6,834 nucleotides of DNA from JAZNOQ01 sp045589215. GTDB lineage: Bacteria > Bacillota > Clostridia > Oscillospirales > CAG-272. A model generated the notes under the pieces. The model saw only the letters and a program-made list of their open reading frames with translations, was not told the DNA's origin and did not search any database. Within the stretch, counting starts at the first letter, position 1. Each line of letters begins with the position of its first letter. The position numbers were made by a program, and so were the translations under genes. Location of the stretch: positions 1-6,834 of the forward strand of contig JAZNOQ010000096.1 in assembly GCA_045589215.1 (NCBI GenBank). The letters run 5' to 3'. This document shows positions 1-6,448 of this stretch, in pieces.

Positions 1-2
1 TG

Positions 3-449
3 GAAAACATTCGCTACGGCAGACCCGATGCGACCGACGAGGAGGTCATAGCGGCGGCAAAGACCGCCTCGGCGTATTCCTTCATCATGCGGCTTGAAAA
101 GGGCTTTGACACGGTTCTCGAGGGCGACGGTGCAAATCTCTCGCAGGGACAGCGCCAGCTTCTTAACATCGCCCGTGCGGCGATATCGAAGGCACCGATC
201 CTTGTGCTTGACGAGGCAACGTCGTCGGTCGATACCCGAACCGAGCGGCACATCGAGCACGGACTTGCGCGTCTGATGGCGAACCGCACGACCTTCGTGA
301 TCGCGCACCGCCTTTCGACGGTTCGGAATGCGAATGCGATCATGGTGCTTGAAGCGGGCGAGATCATCGAACGCGGTACGCACGAGCAGCTGCTCGAAAT
401 GAAGGGCAGATACTACGAGCTTTATACCGGAAAGCGCGAGCTTGCATAA
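3..449 (+). CDS. ABC exporter ATP-binding/permease subunit, 3' part only
   Basis: This is the last 148 codons of a protein whose start lies left of the window (frame begins at base 3). It is the second half of an ABC nucleotide-binding domain. Numbered from the first visible codon, the signature motif LSQGQ is at 46-50, Walker B ILVLDE at 66-71 with the catalytic glutamate present, the D-loop SSVD at 74-77 and the H-loop histidine at 102 in IAHRLS. The opening ENIRYG segment is what normally follows the Q-loop in exporters of the MsbA/LmrA/multidrug type (family knowledge), where one chain carries six membrane helices before the ATPase. That membrane part is not visible here, so the exporter class is inferred from ATPase similarity. 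Such Clostridia exporters often occur as adjacent heterodimer pairs. The intact glutamate means this is not the degenerate subunit of such a pair. The substrate is unknown. The gene ends in TAA and is followed by a terminator. Confidence 0.93.
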   Translation, partial: ENIRYGRPDATDEEVIAAAKTASAYSFIMRLEKGFDTVLEGDGANLSQGQRQLLNIARAAISKAPILVLDEATSSVDTRTERHIEHGLARLMANRTTFVIAHRLSTVRNANAIMVLEAGEIIERGTHEQLLEMKGRYYELYTGKRELA

Positions 450-485
450 CGGAAAAATTTTGAAAGAAACATAAGGCAAAATGAA

Positions 486-513
486 GGGGTGTCTCACCTA
501 GGTGAGACAGCCC
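486..513. terminator. Bidirectional terminator between convergent genes
   Basis: A perfect 20-bp palindrome occupies 490-509 (arms TGTCTCACC and GGTGAGACA around a central TA). After one G/G mismatch (489/510) it is extended by three more G-C pairs, 486-488 with 511-513. On the + strand a short T-run (TTTT at 520-523, then ATT) follows shortly after. On the - strand the exit side reads CCCC-TTCATTTTGCC, also T-rich. It sits 36 bases past the ABC gene stop and 15 bases past the rhamnosidase stop, so one hairpin can end both transcripts. The T-tracts are modest, so the efficiency on each strand is inferred. Confidence 0.8.
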
Positions 514-528
514 AATTGCTTTTATTCG

Positions 529-2772
529 TTATTCCACAAACAGATACTTTCCGCCTGTGAGGGTTTCGGTTCTGCCCGAGGGGAGGGTGAGACGCGCGGT
601 CACGCCTGTGGGAATCTCGAACTCGTAGTAAACGACGTCGCCCTTGTAGTACCAATAGGAGCGGATCGTGCCGTTTCTCGTGTCGATCGACGCGTCGGCA
701 AATCCGAGCGCCTTCGTAGGGTGAGGCGCGAGAACGACCTCCTTGTAGCCCGCCGCCGTTTCGGACGGACTGATGCCCGAGGAAACGTTGAAGATCCAAT
801 CGAACACTGCGCCGTATGCGTAGTGGTTGAAGGAATTCATTTTCGTGCTCCAGAACGAGCCGTCCTCCTTCAGGCTATTCCAGTGTTCCCACATCGTCGT
901 GGCACCGTGGTTGACCGAGTAGAGCCATGAGGGGCTCTTTTCCTGGAAGAGGAGGGTATACGCGACGTTGGCGTAGCCGTTGTCCGAGAGGACGTGCAGA
1001 ATATAGGGCGTGCCGACGAAGCCCGTCGTCATACGGTCGCCGTTCTCGCGGATCATTTCTACGAGCTTTGCTGCAAGAGCGGGACGCTCACTTTCCTCAC
1101 AAAGTCCGAAGTGGAGGATCAAGACGAGGGCAGTCTGTGTGATACCCCTGCGCAGAGGATCGTTCGGAGATTTCCCTTTGGGAACGATCTCGGTCAGCGG
1201 GAATTCCTCCTTCGGCATTCCGTTTTCCATAAAGTAGTCGCGGAAGGCGGCGCGAACCTTTGTATAGAGCTCCCGATATTCGGAAACGTCCTCGCCGAGG
1301 ACTTCTCCTGCCTTGATGACGAGGCTTGTCGAATACGCGAAGAAGGAGCTCGCGATGAGGTCGGTCGAGGTAGCGCCTACACAGGTATCTCCTCCTGAAT
1401 CCATTGCGAGCCAATCACCGTAGTGCTTTCCGCCGAGCCACAGGTATTCCTCCGGACCCTGTGTGCGGAGAAAATCCACCCACGCCTTCATCATTGGGAA
1501 ATGGTTCCTGAGAAGATCCTTGTCGCCGTAGGCGAGATAGAGCTGCCACGGTACAATGGTCGCGGCATCGCCCCAAGCTGCTGAGGTGCGTGTGGAGACC
1601 ACCTGCGGGACGATGCCCTTTACGGCACCATTTTCGTCCTTTTGTTCAAGTGCAACGTCCCCGAGCCACTTCTTGAAGAATTTCTCGACGTCGAAATTGA
1701 TCGCGGCGGTACGGCAGAAGACCTGTGCGTCGCCTGTCCAGCCGAGACGCTCGTCGCGTTGTGGGCAGTCGGTTGGAATATCGAGATAGTTCGACTTCTG
1801 ACCCCATATGATGTTGTGATAGAGCTGATTGATCTTCTCGTTGCCCGAGCGGTATCTGCCTGTGCGCTTCAGATCCGAATTGACCGCGATCGCGCGGAAT
1901 CCGTCAAGATCGACCTCGTCAAAGGGATATTCGACGAGATGGATGTACCGGAAGCCCTGGAAGGAATAGGTCGGCTTAAAGATATCGTCGCCGCCGCTCG
2001 TGATGTAAGTGATTTCATTCCGCGCGGTGCGGTAGTTTGCGGTGTAGAAATTGCCTTCCCTATCAAGCACCTCTGCGTGGTGGATTACGATGCGACTGCC
2101 ACGAGGTGCCTTGATTCTGACCTCGACGTATCCCGTCATGTTCTGACCGAAATCAAGGACGCGCTCGCCCTTCGGCGTGACGATCACCGAGACGGGTGCG
2201 AGACGCTCCTGCTCGACGATATTTTCTCCGACCTGCGGGATCAGCTTCGTTTTGAAGATGGTCACGTCGGCATTTCCGAGGCACTTCTCAGGAAGGGTAA
2301 GATCGACGGTCTCGCCGTGATAGATCTCCGCAAAGGTGACGGGCGAGGTATAGACCTTCCACGAGCCGTCGGTTGCGATGCATTCCTTCGTGCCGTCCGT
2401 GTAGGTGATGTCGAGCCACGCGATGACCTTTGTCTGATTTGAGTAGAAGCCGTTTTTCTTTGTGTAGCCGATATATCCGACTGCCCAACCGCGCCCGAGC
2501 CCGAGAGAGAGGGTGTTTGATCTTTCGAGGCACCCTGTGACGTCGTAGGTCTGATACTGAATGCGGTGGTGATAGCTCGTCCAACCGGGTGCAAGAACAC
2601 CTCTGCCGAGGCGCTTACCGTTTAGAAATGCGGCGTATACGCCGACTGCGGAGGCACAGAGGGTCGCCTTTTTGACGGTCTTACCCGTTGCCTTTTTGAA
2701 TTTCTTGCGGTAGATGAATGCACCGTCTCCACAGGAGTGCGGAGAGGTGATCCAGCGAGCATCCTTTTTCAT
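529..2772 (-). CDS. GH78-family alpha-L-rhamnosidase, cytoplasmic
   Basis: This encodes 747 residues of a glycoside hydrolase family 78 type alpha-L-rhamnosidase, which removes terminal alpha-L-rhamnose from plant glycosides or polysaccharide fragments by an inverting mechanism. The order fits the family: N-terminal beta domains (about 1-190, 'NGKRLGRGVLAPGW' at 51-64), a second beta domain (about 190-295, 'VLDFGQNMTGY' at 205-215), the (alpha/alpha)6 catalytic barrel (about 300-670) and a C-terminal beta domain. The acidic motif DCPQRDERLGWTGD is at 335-348, with Glu341 as likely general acid. Glu629 in TTMWEHWNS matches the general base. No signal peptide is visible, so action inside the cell on imported oligosaccharides is inferred. 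I chose ATG at 2772-2770 because AAGGAAAG lies upstream at normal distance. A longer frame reaching 2865 would start upstream of the predicted -10 box. The gene is monocistronic as far as visible, with no transporter or rhamnose catabolic gene beside it. Confidence 0.93.
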   Translation of the reverse strand: MKKDARWITSPHSCGDGAFIYRKKFKKATGKTVKKATLCASAVGVYAAFLNGKRLGRGVLAPGWTSYHHRIQYQTYDVTGCLERSNTLSLGLGRGWAVGYIGYTKKNGFYSNQTKVIAWLDITYTDGTKECIATDGSWKVYTSPVTFAEIYHGETVDLTLPEKCLGNADVTIFKTKLIPQVGENIVEQERLAPVSVIVTPKGERVLDFGQNMTGYVEVRIKAPRGSRIVIHHAEVLDREGNFYTANYRTARNEITYITSGGDDIFKPTYSFQGFRYIHLVEYPFDEVDLDGFRAIAVNSDLKRTGRYRSGNEKINQLYHNIIWGQKSNYLDIPTDCPQRDERLGWTGDAQVFCRTAAINFDVEKFFKKWLGDVALEQKDENGAVKGIVPQVVSTRTSAAWGDAATIVPWQLYLAYGDKDLLRNHFPMMKAWVDFLRTQGPEEYLWLGGKHYGDWLAMDSGGDTCVGATSTDLIASSFFAYSTSLVIKAGEVLGEDVSEYRELYTKVRAAFRDYFMENGMPKEEFPLTEIVPKGKSPNDPLRRGITQTALVLILHFGLCEESERPALAAKLVEMIRENGDRMTTGFVGTPYILHVLSDNGYANVAYTLLFQEKSPSWLYSVNHGATTMWEHWNSLKEDGSFWSTKMNSFNHYAYGAVFDWIFNVSSGISPSETAAGYKEVVLAPHPTKALGFADASIDTRNGTIRSYWYYKGDVVYYEFEIPTGVTARLTLPSGRTETLTGGKYLFVE

Positions 2773-2836
2773 AGGTGGTATCTTTCCTTTCGCTGTGTTT
2801 TTGTGAAGATTTGCCGAAGCAATTCCAGTTGATTTG

Positions 2837-2865
2837 ATTATACAGCGAACGGGCAAAAAAAGCAA
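2837..2865 (-). promoter_or_regulatory. Sigma-A-type promoter for the rhamnosidase gene
   Basis: On the - strand a consensus -10 TATAAT (2842-2837) lies exactly 17 bases after a -35-like TTGCTT (2865-2860). Transcription would start near 2830, leaving a leader of roughly 58 bases before the ATG at 2772. This supports the shorter start for the rhamnosidase. Confidence 0.7.
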
Positions 2866-2877
2866 CCGTTGTTTTTT
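2857..2877. promoter_or_regulatory. Imperfect palindrome over the -35 of the rhamnosidase promoter
   Basis: Arms AAAAAGCAAC (2857-2866) and GTTGTTTTTT (2868-2877) face each other around a central C, with 9 of 10 positions complementary. The dyad overlaps the -35 box, where a sugar-responsive repressor or activator could bind. Half of the symmetry comes from A- and T-runs, so it may be chance. No regulator gene for it is in the window. Confidence 0.3.
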
Positions 2878-3001
2878 CGAAAAAGGGGGACATTTTTCAT
2901 GTTTTTGGTGTCGATTTGCACAGAAACTTACCCGAGAGGATATCCGAATCTGCGTATGTGTACAAAATCACGAAAAACACAAAAAAGTACCCTCAAAATG
3001 C

Positions 3002-3030
3002 TTGACTTTTTTGCTTTAGTGTGTTATCAT
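3002..3030 (+). promoter_or_regulatory. Sigma-A-type promoter of the his operon
   Basis: TTGACT (3002-3007) is followed after exactly 17 bases by TATCAT (3025-3030). A TG at 3022-3023 makes it an extended -10 element (TGnTATCAT). A-rich runs just upstream could act as an UP element. The predicted start near 3037 leaves a leader of about 60 bases before the yerC ATG. This is the only good promoter seen for the genes to the right. Confidence 0.8.
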
Positions 3031-3037
3031 ACTAAAG
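3014..3037. promoter_or_regulatory. Candidate operator for the TrpR/YerC-type regulator
   Basis: A 24-bp imperfect palindrome has perfect 7-bp outer arms, CTTTAGT (3014-3020) and ACTAAAG (3031-3037), and 10 of 12 complementary positions overall. It contains the entire -10 box and reaches the predicted transcription start, so bound protein would block RNA polymerase. Its outer halves have a CTAGT/ACTAG-like look similar to the known TrpR operator, but that resemblance is loose. Regulation by the downstream YerC-type protein is inferred from position and symmetry. Confidence 0.5.
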
Positions 3038-3086
3038 TATTTTATTCTGAAAAATATACCCCCCATTGAACGAGACATATACAAAT

Positions 3087-3092
3087 GAGGAG
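3087..3092 (+). promoter_or_regulatory. Ribosome binding site that fixes the yerC start
   Basis: GAGGAG ends six bases before the ATG at 3099. An upstream in-frame TTG at 3066 follows a run of C bases with no such site, so the ATG is the start. Confidence 0.85.
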
Positions 3093-3098
3093 ATAAAA

Positions 3099-3386
3099 AT
3101 GGATTTTCGCGAAAACGAAGGCTACCGCCTTTTGATAAAAGCAATTCTTTCCCTTGAAAACGAAAAGGAATGTGACGCATTTCTCGAGGATCTGCTCACG
3201 AAAAAGGAGCTTTCCGATATGGCACAGCGCATTCTTGTCGCAAAGAGGCTTTCGGAGCAGGTGGTGTACAGCAAGATCGTTGAGGAAACGGGTGCAAGTA
3301 CTGCGACGATCAGCCGCGTAAACCGTTGCTTCCATTACGGGACGGGCGGATATTCCTCGACGCTGAAGAGCATCAAGGACAACTGA
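3099..3386 (+). CDS. yerC: TrpR/YerC-family regulator, probable histidine operon repressor
   Basis: This is a 95-residue protein of the TrpR/YerC/YecD family, small helical DNA-binding proteins that usually act as dimers. The helix-turn-helix is at about 57-76, with the turn at GAS (65-67) and recognition helix STATISRVNR. The family core MAQRILVAK is at 41-49, and the tail HYGTGGY (79-85) is typical of YerC. Aligned by eye to E. coli TrpR, Arg44 and Arg73 fall on Arg54 and Arg84, which sandwich tryptophan there, so an amino-acid ligand is plausible. It is the first gene of the his operon, 23 bases before hisZ, with a palindrome over its own promoter. Autoregulation and repression of the his genes, with histidine or a related molecule as signal, is inferred. 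I recall a TrpR-superfamily histidine regulator named HisR being proposed for Firmicutes. The family assignment is firm; the ligand is not. Confidence 0.88.
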   Translation: MDFRENEGYRLLIKAILSLENEKECDAFLEDLLTKKELSDMAQRILVAKRLSEQVVYSKIVEETGASTATISRVNRCFHYGTGGYSSTLKSIKDN

Positions 3387-3409
3387 TAATCGAAACGAAA
3401 GAGGTATTT

Positions 3410-4528
3410 ATGAATTTACCGAAGGAGATCCTTCGCAGCAATGAGGAGGCGGTGCTGCGTTTGCGCGCCCTCTACCACAGCTGCGGATACACAAGATATA
3501 AGGTCAGCAAGTTTGAGGAATATGATCTCTACGCGCACAACAAGAGCTTTCTTGTTTGCGAAAATATTCTGACCTTCACCGATACGAACGGAAAACTGAT
3601 GGCACTGAAGCCCGACGTGACGCTTTCGATCGTCAAGAACGTCGGTGCGGAGGAGACTGCCACGCATAAGCTTTGCTACAGCGAAACGGTCTACCGCACC
3701 GCGGGCGGCGCAGAGGGCTTTCGTGAGATCGGTCAGACCGGACTTGAGTGCATCGGAAAGATCGATCCCTACCTTACGGGCGAGGTGCTGATGCTCGCGG
3801 AGAAGAGCCTTGCTCTGATCGGCGACCGCTACGTACTTGACCTGTCGCACATGGGCTTTCTGCTCGGACTTCTTGCGTCGGTCGGCGTTGAGGAGCGAGA
3901 CGTCGGAGAGGTGCTTTCTCTGATGGCGAACAAAAATCTCCCCGGGCTCTCGGCGTTCCTTTCGGAGAGAGGGCTTGACGGCACTGCGCTCCTTTCCGTA
4001 ACGTCGATCTACGAGCCGCTTAAGACAGCTCTCTCGAAGCTCGCACCCTACGTGAAGGGAGAACGGATGCGGGCGGCTTATGACGAGCTTCTTGCGATCG
4101 CCCGCGTCGCGGACGCTTGGGAGATCCTTCCGTCTCTTTACGTCGATTTTTCGATTGCGGGCGACCGCAACTATTATGACGGTATCATCTTCCGCGGCTA
4201 CGTCGACGGAATTCCCGAGGCGATCCTGCTCGGCGGAAGATATGACAGTCTGCTTCGCAAGATGGGCAGACGTGCCGAGGCGATCGGCTTTGCGGTCTAT
4301 CCCGAATTGATCGATGCGCTCGATGCACCCGCCGCGCGGTATGACGTTGATGCGGTGCTTCTGTACGGGGAAAGCGACGACGTCGGAGACGTGATCGCTG
4401 CCGTAAAGACGCTCGAAAAGGACGGAAAGACCGTTCGCGCAGAGTGCGGCGATTCGACCGCTACGCGTTGCCGTGCGATCTACAGAATGCGGGGAAGGGA
4501 GGCTGTGACCGTTGAAACAGTGGATTAA
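3410..4528 (+). CDS. hisZ: HisZ, ATP phosphoribosyltransferase regulatory subunit
   Basis: This 372-residue protein is a paralogue of histidyl-tRNA synthetase that does not charge tRNA. It joins short-form HisG to make the active, histidine-inhibited enzyme of the first histidine step. The class II synthetase fold is visible: an N-terminal strand segment with LKPDVT at 66-71, a motif-2-like region CYSETVYRTAGGAEGFREIGQTG at about 89-111, YYDGIIFRGY at 255-264 and motif 3 LLGGRYDSLL at 273-282. The YYDGIIF segment replaces the LDYYT-type histidine-binding motif of true HisRS, which favours HisZ, as does hisG directly downstream. Residues about 312-372 resemble a shortened remnant of the synthetase anticodon domain. 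ATG at 3410 is preceded by AAAGAGG at close spacing. The frame stays open to 3326, but that part overlaps yerC and has no ribosome binding site. Its 3' end overlaps hisG by 17 bases. Confidence 0.93.
   Translation: MNLPKEILRSNEEAVLRLRALYHSCGYTRYKVSKFEEYDLYAHNKSFLVCENILTFTDTNGKLMALKPDVTLSIVKNVGAEETATHKLCYSETVYRTAGGAEGFREIGQTGLECIGKIDPYLTGEVLMLAEKSLALIGDRYVLDLSHMGFLLGLLASVGVEERDVGEVLSLMANKNLPGLSAFLSERGLDGTALLSVTSIYEPLKTALSKLAPYVKGERMRAAYDELLAIARVADAWEILPSLYVDFSIAGDRNYYDGIIFRGYVDGIPEAILLGGRYDSLLRKMGRRAEAIGFAVYPELIDALDAPAARYDVDAVLLYGESDDVGDVIAAVKTLEKDGKTVRAECGDSTATRCRAIYRMRGREAVTVETVD
4497..4502 (+). promoter_or_regulatory. Ribosome binding site deciding the TTG start of hisG
   Basis: GGGAGG, inside the end of hisZ, lies nine bases before TTG at 4512. 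An in-frame TGA at 4506-4508 rules out any start further upstream, and no ATG or GTG occurs before the conserved first strand of HisG. Confidence 0.85.
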
Positions 4529-5147
4529 CATTGCGCTCCCGAAGGGCAGACTTGGGGAGAAGGCATACGGCATCTTTGAAAAGGCGGGCTATGCTTGCCC
4601 CTCGATCAAGGAGGAGAACCGTAAGCTGATCTTCGAAAACGAGGAGCTTGGCATCCGATACTTCTGGGTAAAGCCGTCAGACGTTGTGATCTACGTTGAG
4701 AGAGGTGCCGCTGACGTCGGCATCGCGGGAAAGGATATCATTCTTGAGTACTCCCCTGACATTTACGAGCTTGCAGACCTCGGCATCGGAAAATGCCGTA
4801 TGGCGGTCGCGTGTAAGAAGGATTTCCGCGATGATCGCGAGCGGACGCTTCGCGTTGCGACGAAATTCCCGAATATCGCAAGGAAGTTCTACGCGGGAAA
4901 GAGCCGTGAGATCGATATCATCAAGCTGAACGGCTCGATCGAGCTTGCACCCATCCTCGGGCTTTCCGACGTGATCGTCGATATCGTCGAGACGGGAAAG
5001 ACACTTTACGAAAACGACCTTGAGCCGAGGGACACGATCGTTCCGATCAGCGCGTGGCTCGTTGCAAATAAGGTCAGCTATAAATTCAAAAACCAAGAGA
5101 TCATCCGTATGTGTGAGGAGGTCAATAAGCTGCTCGCAAACGGATAA
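4512..5147 (+). CDS. hisG: ATP phosphoribosyltransferase catalytic subunit, short form
   Basis: This 211-residue protein condenses ATP with PRPP to phosphoribosyl-ATP, the committed step of histidine synthesis, in the cytoplasm. Its length is that of the short HisG form, which lacks the C-terminal histidine-binding domain and therefore needs HisZ, encoded just upstream. Visible family motifs are INIALPKGRLGE (5-16), VERGAADVGIAGKD (62-75), RVATKFPNIARKFY (113-126) and the PRPP-binding stretch LSDVIVDIVETGKTL (about 155-169). The start is TTG at 4512, inside the last codons of hisZ, with a strong ribosome binding site at 4497-4502 and an in-frame stop only two codons upstream. The overlap suggests translational coupling that would keep the two subunits near equal amounts. 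It ends with TAA, 11 bases before hisD. Confidence 0.96.
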   Translation: MKQWINIALPKGRLGEKAYGIFEKAGYACPSIKEENRKLIFENEELGIRYFWVKPSDVVIYVERGAADVGIAGKDIILEYSPDIYELADLGIGKCRMAVACKKDFRDDRERTLRVATKFPNIARKFYAGKSREIDIIKLNGSIELAPILGLSDVIVDIVETGKTLYENDLEPRDTIVPISAWLVANKVSYKFKNQEIIRMCEEVNKLLANG

Positions 5148-5158
5148 CAGAGGTAGAT

Positions 5159-6448
5159 ATGATCAGAATTTACGAATACGGCGAGGTGGCAAACGAAGAG
5201 ATCTTCGCGCGCCCGAACGCTGATATAGATGTTTCGGGAACCGTCACTGAGATCATCGAAAACGTCAAAAAGAACGGGGATAAAGCTCTGTATGAGTACT
5301 CCGAACGGTTTGACCGCGTATCGCTTTCGTCGCTTGAGGTTACCGCAGAGGAGATCGACGAGGCGTTTTCGTCGGTGGATGAAAAATTCCTCGACGTGAT
5401 GCGCCGCGCGAAGGAAAATATTTATGCCTTCCACAAGCGTCAGGTGCGAAACAGCTTCGTGATCGAGGACAGAGACGGCATCGTGCTTGGACAGAAGGTA
5501 ATGCCGATCGAGCGCGTCGGACTTTACGTGCCCGGCGGCACGGCGGCGTATCCCTCGTCGGTGCTGATGAATTCGGTCCCCGCAAAGATCGCGGGATGCG
5601 AGACCGTTGTAATGGTGACGCCCCCCGGGAAGGACGGGAAGGTCAATCCCGTTATCCTTGCGGCGGCGAAGATCGCGGGCGTTGACCGTATCTTTAAAGT
5701 GGGCGGCGCACAGGCGGTCGCGGCACTTGCATACGGAACCGAGAGCGTTCCGCGTGTCGATAAGATCGTCGGCCCCGGAAACGCCTTCGTTGCAGAGGCG
5801 AAGAAGCAGGTGTTCGGCAGAGTGGCGATCGATATGATCGCGGGCCCGAGTGAGATCCTCGTGGTTGCTGACGCGAAGTGCGACGCAGATGTGGTTGCGG
5901 CGGATCTTCTTTCGCAGGCAGAGCATGACAGAATGGCGTCAGCGGTGCTTGTAACCGATTCGATGGAGCTTGCAGAGGGCGTCAGAGATGCACTTGAAAG
6001 ACAGATCCCGACGCTTCTCCGCGCAGAGATCGCGCGTGCATCGATCGACCGAAACGGCAAGATCATCGTCGCAAAGAGCCTTGACCTCGCGATCGACGTC
6101 GCGAATGAGATCGCTCCCGAGCATCTCGAGCTTTGCGTCGATAATCCCTTTGATTACCTCTCAAGGATCCGCCACGCAGGCTCGATCTTTATGGGGAGAA
6201 ATTGCCCCGAGGCACTCGGCGATTATTTCGCAGGCCCGAACCACACCCTTCCGACGAGCGGAACGGCACGGTTTTCGAGTCCTCTGTCGGTGGACGATTT
6301 CGTAAAGAAGTCGCAGTTCACCTATTACACCGAGGAGGCACTCGCGGCGGTCGCCGAGGACGTGGCGTATTTCGCCCGCAAGGAAGGACTGACCGCACAC
6401 GCGGAAAGCGCAGTTGTGCGCGGAAAAAGAAAGAAGGACGCGCAGTGA
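5159..6448 (+). CDS. hisD: Histidinol dehydrogenase
   Basis: This 429-residue, zinc-dependent, NAD-linked enzyme carries out the last two steps of the pathway, L-histidinol to histidinal to L-histidine. It is close to the usual length (about 430). Key residues line up with E. coli HisD: zinc ligands Gln253 and His256 in LLSQAEHD, Asp355 in EALGDY and His414 in LTAHAES, and the catalytic pair Glu321-His322 in APEHLE. Also present are the glycine-rich GLYVPGGTAAYPSSVLMN (121-138), KVGGAQAVAALAYGT (180-194), KIVGPGN (202-208) and AGPSE (228-232). All needed residues are intact. ATG at 5159 has AGAGGT four bases upstream, slightly close but usable. The TGA stop overlaps the GTG start of hisC. The C-terminal RGKRKKDAQ tail is basic and poorly conserved. 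Confidence 0.97.
   Translation: MIRIYEYGEVANEEIFARPNADIDVSGTVTEIIENVKKNGDKALYEYSERFDRVSLSSLEVTAEEIDEAFSSVDEKFLDVMRRAKENIYAFHKRQVRNSFVIEDRDGIVLGQKVMPIERVGLYVPGGTAAYPSSVLMNSVPAKIAGCETVVMVTPPGKDGKVNPVILAAAKIAGVDRIFKVGGAQAVAALAYGTESVPRVDKIVGPGNAFVAEAKKQVFGRVAIDMIAGPSEILVVADAKCDADVVAADLLSQAEHDRMASAVLVTDSMELAEGVRDALERQIPTLLRAEIARASIDRNGKIIVAKSLDLAIDVANEIAPEHLELCVDNPFDYLSRIRHAGSIFMGRNCPEALGDYFAGPNHTLPTSGTARFSSPLSVDDFVKKSQFTYYTEEALAAVAEDVAYFARKEGLTAHAESAVVRGKRKKDAQ

Larger units (their letters stand above)
2773..3098. other. AT-rich divergent intergenic region
   Basis: This 326-base gap separates the rhamnosidase gene (leftward) from the his operon (rightward). It holds a promoter and ribosome binding site for each direction, a dyad at each promoter, and many short A- and T-runs. 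Between about 2880 and 2978 I see no convincing gene, RNA or terminator. The small open frames across it lack ribosome binding sites and recognisable protein content. No T-box or leader-peptide attenuator is visible: the his leader is only about 60 bases and contains no histidine-rich reading frame. Confidence 0.7.

Noticed and set aside
1642..2442. A 266-codon open frame on the + strand opposite the rhamnosidase.
   Set aside because: It lies entirely within the well-supported GH78 gene, shows no domain pattern, and has no promoter or ribosome binding site of note.
2773..2865. A 31-residue N-terminal extension of the rhamnosidase that might be read as a signal or membrane segment (MLFLPVRCII...).
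   Set aside because: Its start lies upstream of the predicted -10 box, it lacks a ribosome binding site, and the real start at 2772 has a good one. The extension is not a convincing signal peptide.
3037..3098. A T-box, histidine leader peptide or other RNA attenuator upstream of the his genes.
   Set aside because: The leader is only about 60 bases, with no specifier-loop or anti-terminator pattern, no terminator hairpin and no run of histidine codons.
3326..3409. A hisZ start 28 codons upstream, overlapping yerC.
   Set aside because: The extension has no ribosome binding site, duplicates the out-of-frame coding sequence of yerC, and does not resemble HisZ N-termini. ATG 3410 has AAAGAGG in place.
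3416..4573. A 385-codon open frame on the - strand opposite hisZ and the start of hisG.
   Set aside because: It is a mirror frame produced by the codon bias of hisZ. Its protein has no recognisable family pattern and no ribosome binding site, while the + strand frame carries clear HisZ motifs.
5078..5926. A 282-codon open frame on the - strand opposite hisD and the end of hisG.
   Set aside because: The opposite strand encodes HisD with all its zinc and catalytic residues. The antisense product is low in family-like features and rich in Arg, His and Asp, as expected of a shadow frame.
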